Positions 61,601 through 64,000 of a stretch of 64,000 bases of DNA are shown piece after piece. Origin of the DNA: Bradyrhizobium manausense (lineage in GTDB: Bacteria; Pseudomonadota; Alphaproteobacteria; Rhizobiales; Xanthobacteraceae); assembly GCF_018129685.1 (NCBI RefSeq), contig NZ_JAFCLG010000010.1, forward strand, positions 124,001-188,000, written 5' to 3'. Position 1 is the first letter of the stretch; every line of letters starts with the position of its first letter. A program made the translations under genes and the position numbers. The notes beneath the pieces are model-generated. The model was not told where the DNA came from and searched no databases. It was given only the letters and a program-made list of their open reading frames with translations.

Positions 61601-62126
61601 CGGTCGACAGCACCCGCACGATCTCGAGGCCAGCGCGCACCGAGCGCTCGGCATCATCCTCATGCGCGGTGGGGTAACCGAAATAGACCAGAATGCCGTC
61701 GCCGACGAAGCGTGCGGCAAAGCCTTCGTAATGCTTGACCACGCGCACGCAGGTCTCGCGAAAGCTCGCGATCATGTCGCGGACGTCTTCCGGATCGAAC
61801 TGGGCCGACAGTGCGGTGGAATCCACCATGTCGCAAAACATGGTGGTGAGCTGACGCCGCTCGGCGCCGACTTCCGTGCGAACCGGCGGGCGCGCCGGCG
61901 CCGCCGGTGCCGCCGCCTCGGCCTGAAACAGCGCGGCCATCGCCCGCTGCAGCCGCTTGCGATCACCCAGCGGCAATCCGAGCTCGGCGAGATCAGCCTC
62001 GGTCAGATCGCCCATGACGTCGAGATCGAGGCGGTGCTGCGCGAACAGATCGGAATAATGGCCAAGACCGATGCCTTCGAGCCAGCGCTTCAACCCGACT
62101 TCCGTCTCCGGCTCTTTCTCCAGCAT
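58665..62126 (-). CDS. SAM-class III cyclase-AAA ATPase-TPR signalling protein
   Basis: The protein has 1153 residues. Residues 5-65 are a SAM domain (GLKRWLEGIGLGHYSDLFAQHRLDL). Residues 95-280 are a class III cyclase (LTTMFCDMVDSTALSAQFD, FVGDGILVYFGYP, GETVNLAARLQALAPPNG). Residues 300-600 are a STAND-type ATPase (VVVKFGEPGIGKSRIIQEIFDRI as Walker A; LVMAFEDLHWIDPTSREVVDLLV as Walker B). The rest is TPR-like helices. This architecture is widespread in rhizobia. Input and effector are unknown. It starts ATG 62126 and shares the promoter region with the adenylation gene. Confidence 0.92.
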   Translation of the reverse strand: MLEKEPETEVGLKRWLEGIGLGHYSDLFAQHRLDLDVMGDLTEADLAELGLPLGDRKRLQRAMAALFQAEAAAPAAPARPPVRTEVGAERRQLTTMFCDMVDSTALSAQFDPEDVRDMIASFRETCVRVVKHYEGFAARFVGDGILVYFGYPTAHEDDAERSVRAGLEIVRVLSTARAIEPRGALSHAPAVRIGIATGLVVVGDLVGQGTEERDSAVGETVNLAARLQALAPPNGVVISASTQSLLKGKFDYRNLGTHALKGIADKTQAWHVVRATRVETRFAAAMGTRLTPLVNREEEIALLMARWQQVKDGDGQVVVKFGEPGIGKSRIIQEIFDRIAGDRHGQVSFQCSPYYTSTAFYPFVEQLKFSLGLDREDVSALSLASLETTIAAAHGDIAQVTPLFAALLSIPTGDRYPPLDLSPQQQKDATVAALVNHFLGLAREMPLVMAFEDLHWIDPTSREVVDLLVDRVQNRPILAIITARSEFQPSWNAHSHITTLVLNRLSRPLRTTLVERVAGRELPKEVVEEIIVKTDGVPLFLEELTKTVLESNLLTERHGRYVLSGPWRQLAIPATLTDSLMARLDRMGPFKRIAQIGATIGREFSYETLHAVANTPAEQIEAALTHLEEAGLIMRRGHPPDALYSFKHVMIQNAAHESLLHSERRKLHASIALVLADMYPEKTEREPELLAHHLTESGQSEGAASFWLKAGKQAAKSGANLEAIGHLRRGLSVVQANPRMQGADEIELELRIALGNALIAAKGYAVQEVEENYIRALELGQQLEDDENAFAATRGLWVCHFIRADLTRAHDLSVELLKFAKRERLNERADPAQQTGYLIEAHRSIAMTMLYRGRFAAAQHHLHRCVDLYSPDLHSDLMERHGTDPGVVSLSYLGYLLWFLGQPDAAQQHSEQAIALAEKIRHPFSLAFALVFGAYLCQHLRDIEGTRDHANRAMIIATEHNFLHWKQQATILRGWALAQLGEAEEGISQMRFGLDEYEAMDSWLAGCWFRCLLAEAYAKVGMRDAALRALDVALATARRTGDHSYLAEVYRLQGEITLSDGHPASVQEAEDLFGLSLETARKQGALSWELRTAVSLARLSHEAGKREHASLLLVPIVGRFNEGFLTPDLKLAMQLVHELGGDTPARPQADPVK

Positions 62127-62261
62127 GGTGATTCTGCCCCACACTCCCACCGCCAAAGGGCTTAAGGTCCCTCAACCACAGATTTTGGGGCCCAAACTTC
62201 ACCTCAGACTGGACGCGTTCCCTAACTCTTGGGAAGAATAGCCCAATCGGATCAAAAGGGA

Positions 62262-64000
62262 ATGGCATTGTCGGAGACTGCATCCGGGGCGAGAGAAGGA
62301 TCGGCCGGCACCGGCGCCGGGGCCGAGAGCTTTGCCGATATTGCCGGCCTTCTCGCCTTTTACGCGCGAACGATGCCGGCGGCGCCCGCTCTGCTCGCTC
62401 CCGGCCGGCCCCCCCTCACCTATGGCGCGCTCGGCGCGCGAATCGCGCATCTCGTCCAGACGCTGCGTGCCCTCGGCATCGCGCCTGGCGACCGGATCGC
62501 GGTTGCACTGCCGCGCGGCGCCGACGGTGCACTCGCACTGATCGCAGTCGCTTCAAGCTGCGCCTGCGTTCCCGTCAACCCCGATCTGACGGCCGACGAG
62601 CTGCAACGCTATTTCAGCGAAATGAAGCTGGCGGCGCTGGTCACGCGGGCGGACATGAACTCAGCCAGTCGGGACGTCGCCAGGGCGCTCGACCTCGCGG
62701 TGATCGACTTCGTGCCGGGACCGGCGACGGACCTCGGCGGTTGTGCGTTCATTGGCCCGACGGTCGGCCCAGCCTGTGCGAAAGGCCCGGCAAGCGCCGA
62801 GGATGATGCCTTCATCCTGTTGACATCAGGTACGGCGGCGCGGCCTAAAATGGTACCGCTGACGCACCGCAATGTGTGTCTCTCCGCGCAAAATGCCGGA
62901 CGCGTGCTGTCGCTCGCTCCGCAGGATCGCCTGCTCAACGCCCTGCCGCTGTTTCACGCCCATGGCCTGATCTCCGGCCTGCTGACGGCACTTACCGCGG
63001 GCTCCAGCGTGATCTGTACCAATGGTTTCGACGCACCGTCTTTCTTCGGCTGGATGCGCGACCTGCAACCGACCTGGTACACCGCGGTGCCGACCATTCA
63101 TCGCGCGCTCCTGACGGCCGCAGAAGCCAATCCTGATCATGCCCGCGGGTCATCGCTGCGTGTGATCCGCTCGGCATCGTCCTCGCTTGCGCCGGCGATT
63201 CTGCATGGGCTGGAGGCGATGTTCGGCGTCCCCGTGCTGGAAACCTACGGCATGACGGAGGCGGCTTCGCAGATCGCGGCCAATCCATTCGAGCTGCGCA
63301 AGATCGGCTCGGTCGGCCGCGCCGCGGGCCCCGAGATCGCGATCATGGACGAGACGGGCCGCGAGCTTGCCAGCGGCGAGCGTGGCGAAATCATGCTGCG
63401 CGGGCCGAATATGAGCCGCTGCTACTATAATGACGAGGCGGCAACGCGGGCCGCTTTCCGCAACGGCTGGTTCAGGACCGGGGATCTCGGCTATCTCGAT
63501 GCCGACGGCTATCTGTTCATCGTCGGCCGTATCAAGGACGTCATCAACCGCGGCGGCCAAAAGGTCTCGCCATTGGAGGTGGAAGAGGTGCTGCTGGCTC
63601 ACCCGGCCGTAATGGAGGCCGGCGTGTTCGCCGTTCCCCACGCCAAGCTCGGCGAGAACGTCGCCGCCGTCGTGGTGCTGCGGGAAAACTCCGCGGCGAC
63701 CTCGGACCAGCTTCGCCAGTTCGCGCGCAAGCGTCTCGCCGCCTACAAGGTGCCGAGCCTGATCCGTAGCGTCGCGGCGCTGCCGAAGGGCGCCAGCGGC
63801 AAGGTCAGGCGCAACGCGCTGGCCGAGCTAATTTCAGCGGCCCATGACGACGACGAAACGCAGCTGCCCCGCAGCGAACTGGAGACCCAGCTCGCGGAGA
63901 TCTGGGCCAGTCTGCTCGAGCTTCCGCAGGTTGGCGTCGATCAGGATGTCTTTGCCTTGGGGGCTGATTCGCTCGCAGTCACGCAAATGCGCTCGCGCCT
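62262..64000 (+). CDS. Acyl-CoA synthetase/adenylation protein with carrier domain, partial
   Basis: ATG 62262 (MALSETASGAREG) is behind AAAAGGGA. 579 codons are in the window and the frame runs off the end. ANL-family motifs: FILLTSGTAARPKMVPLTH (P-loop, about 185), ETYGMTEAASQ (about 328), WFRTGDLGYLDADG (about 405), GRIKDVINRGGQKVSPLEVEE and PKGASGKVRRNAL (catalytic Lys). Then a carrier domain begins: LETQLAEIWASLLELPQVGVDQDVFALGADSLAVTQM, with the phosphopantetheine Ser near 567. It activates an acid and passes it to the carrier. What follows outside the window will decide whether this is NRPS-like or a lipid enzyme. Confidence 0.9.
   Translation, partial: MALSETASGAREGSAGTGAGAESFADIAGLLAFYARTMPAAPALLAPGRPPLTYGALGARIAHLVQTLRALGIAPGDRIAVALPRGADGALALIAVASSCACVPVNPDLTADELQRYFSEMKLAALVTRADMNSASRDVARALDLAVIDFVPGPATDLGGCAFIGPTVGPACAKGPASAEDDAFILLTSGTAARPKMVPLTHRNVCLSAQNAGRVLSLAPQDRLLNALPLFHAHGLISGLLTALTAGSSVICTNGFDAPSFFGWMRDLQPTWYTAVPTIHRALLTAAEANPDHARGSSLRVIRSASSSLAPAILHGLEAMFGVPVLETYGMTEAASQIAANPFELRKIGSVGRAAGPEIAIMDETGRELASGERGEIMLRGPNMSRCYYNDEAATRAAFRNGWFRTGDLGYLDADGYLFIVGRIKDVINRGGQKVSPLEVEEVLLAHPAVMEAGVFAVPHAKLGENVAAVVVLRENSAATSDQLRQFARKRLAAYKVPSLIRSVAALPKGASGKVRRNALAELISAAHDDDETQLPRSELETQLAEIWASLLELPQVGVDQDVFALGADSLAVTQMRSR

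Overview
The window looks like a chromosomal segment of a soil alphaproteobacterium, most likely Bradyrhizobium or a close relative. The reasons are high GC with a strong third-position bias, many class III nucleotide cyclases, large numbers of solute-binding proteins, a fused NuoE/NuoF-type formate dehydrogenase subunit, and palindromic repeats next to a tRNA. The genus is inferred from gene content and was not tested by a search.

1-13.1 kb is a formate and molybdenum-cofactor region. It holds the start of a formate dehydrogenase catalytic subunit, its diaphorase subunit, an oxalate/formate-family carrier, TusA, MoeA, MobB, FdhD, MobA, two more MoeA-family proteins (one fused to a PBP-like sensor domain), and a divergent regulator that pairs an HTH with the same PBP-like domain. 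Together these could import formate, build and sulfurate the Mo-bis-MGD cofactor, and sense molybdate or cofactor state.

13.1-16.5 kb has three solute-binding proteins of three different transporter classes (ABC, TAXI-TRAP, Bug/TTT), none with membrane partners nearby. 16.8-23.1 kb starts with tRNA-Ile(CAU) and a tandem palindromic repeat that begins in the tRNA CCA. It continues as an accessory patch of lower GC with a small membrane protein, a HEAGH putative protease, a truncated histidine kinase with an ethylene-receptor-like sensor, a transposase remnant, a TAXI protein, an SDR, a 42-residue DnaJ-type zinc protein, and at least four full copies of a 64-68 bp hairpin repeat.

23.1-28.4 kb is a sugar ABC transporter operon without its ATPase, plus two Gfo/Idh/MocA oxidoreductases. 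28.7-41.3 kb mixes regulators (GlxA, MarR), ABM-fold monooxygenase-like proteins, a TPR glycosyltransferase, a thioesterase, HutD, an operon of AroE, an amidohydrolase and an ABC solute-binding protein, and three class III cyclases.

41.5-44.1 kb is a four-gene bufferin-type RiPP metallophore operon (precursor, MNIO maturase, BufC partner, DoxX) with a perfect 16-bp palindrome upstream. This is the most distinctive biosynthetic system in the window. 44.2-52.7 kb holds an L,D-transpeptidase, an orphan PstS with a candidate Pho box, a class III CoA-transferase, a fatty acid desaturase, a Crp/Fnr regulator and several very small proteins. 52.8-57.8 kb is a polysaccharide group (flippase, glycosyltransferase, GH10 xylanase, glycosyltransferase-like protein). 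The window ends with a protein-isoaspartate methyltransferase-like gene, a large SAM-cyclase-AAA-TPR signalling protein, and a truncated adenylation-carrier protein.
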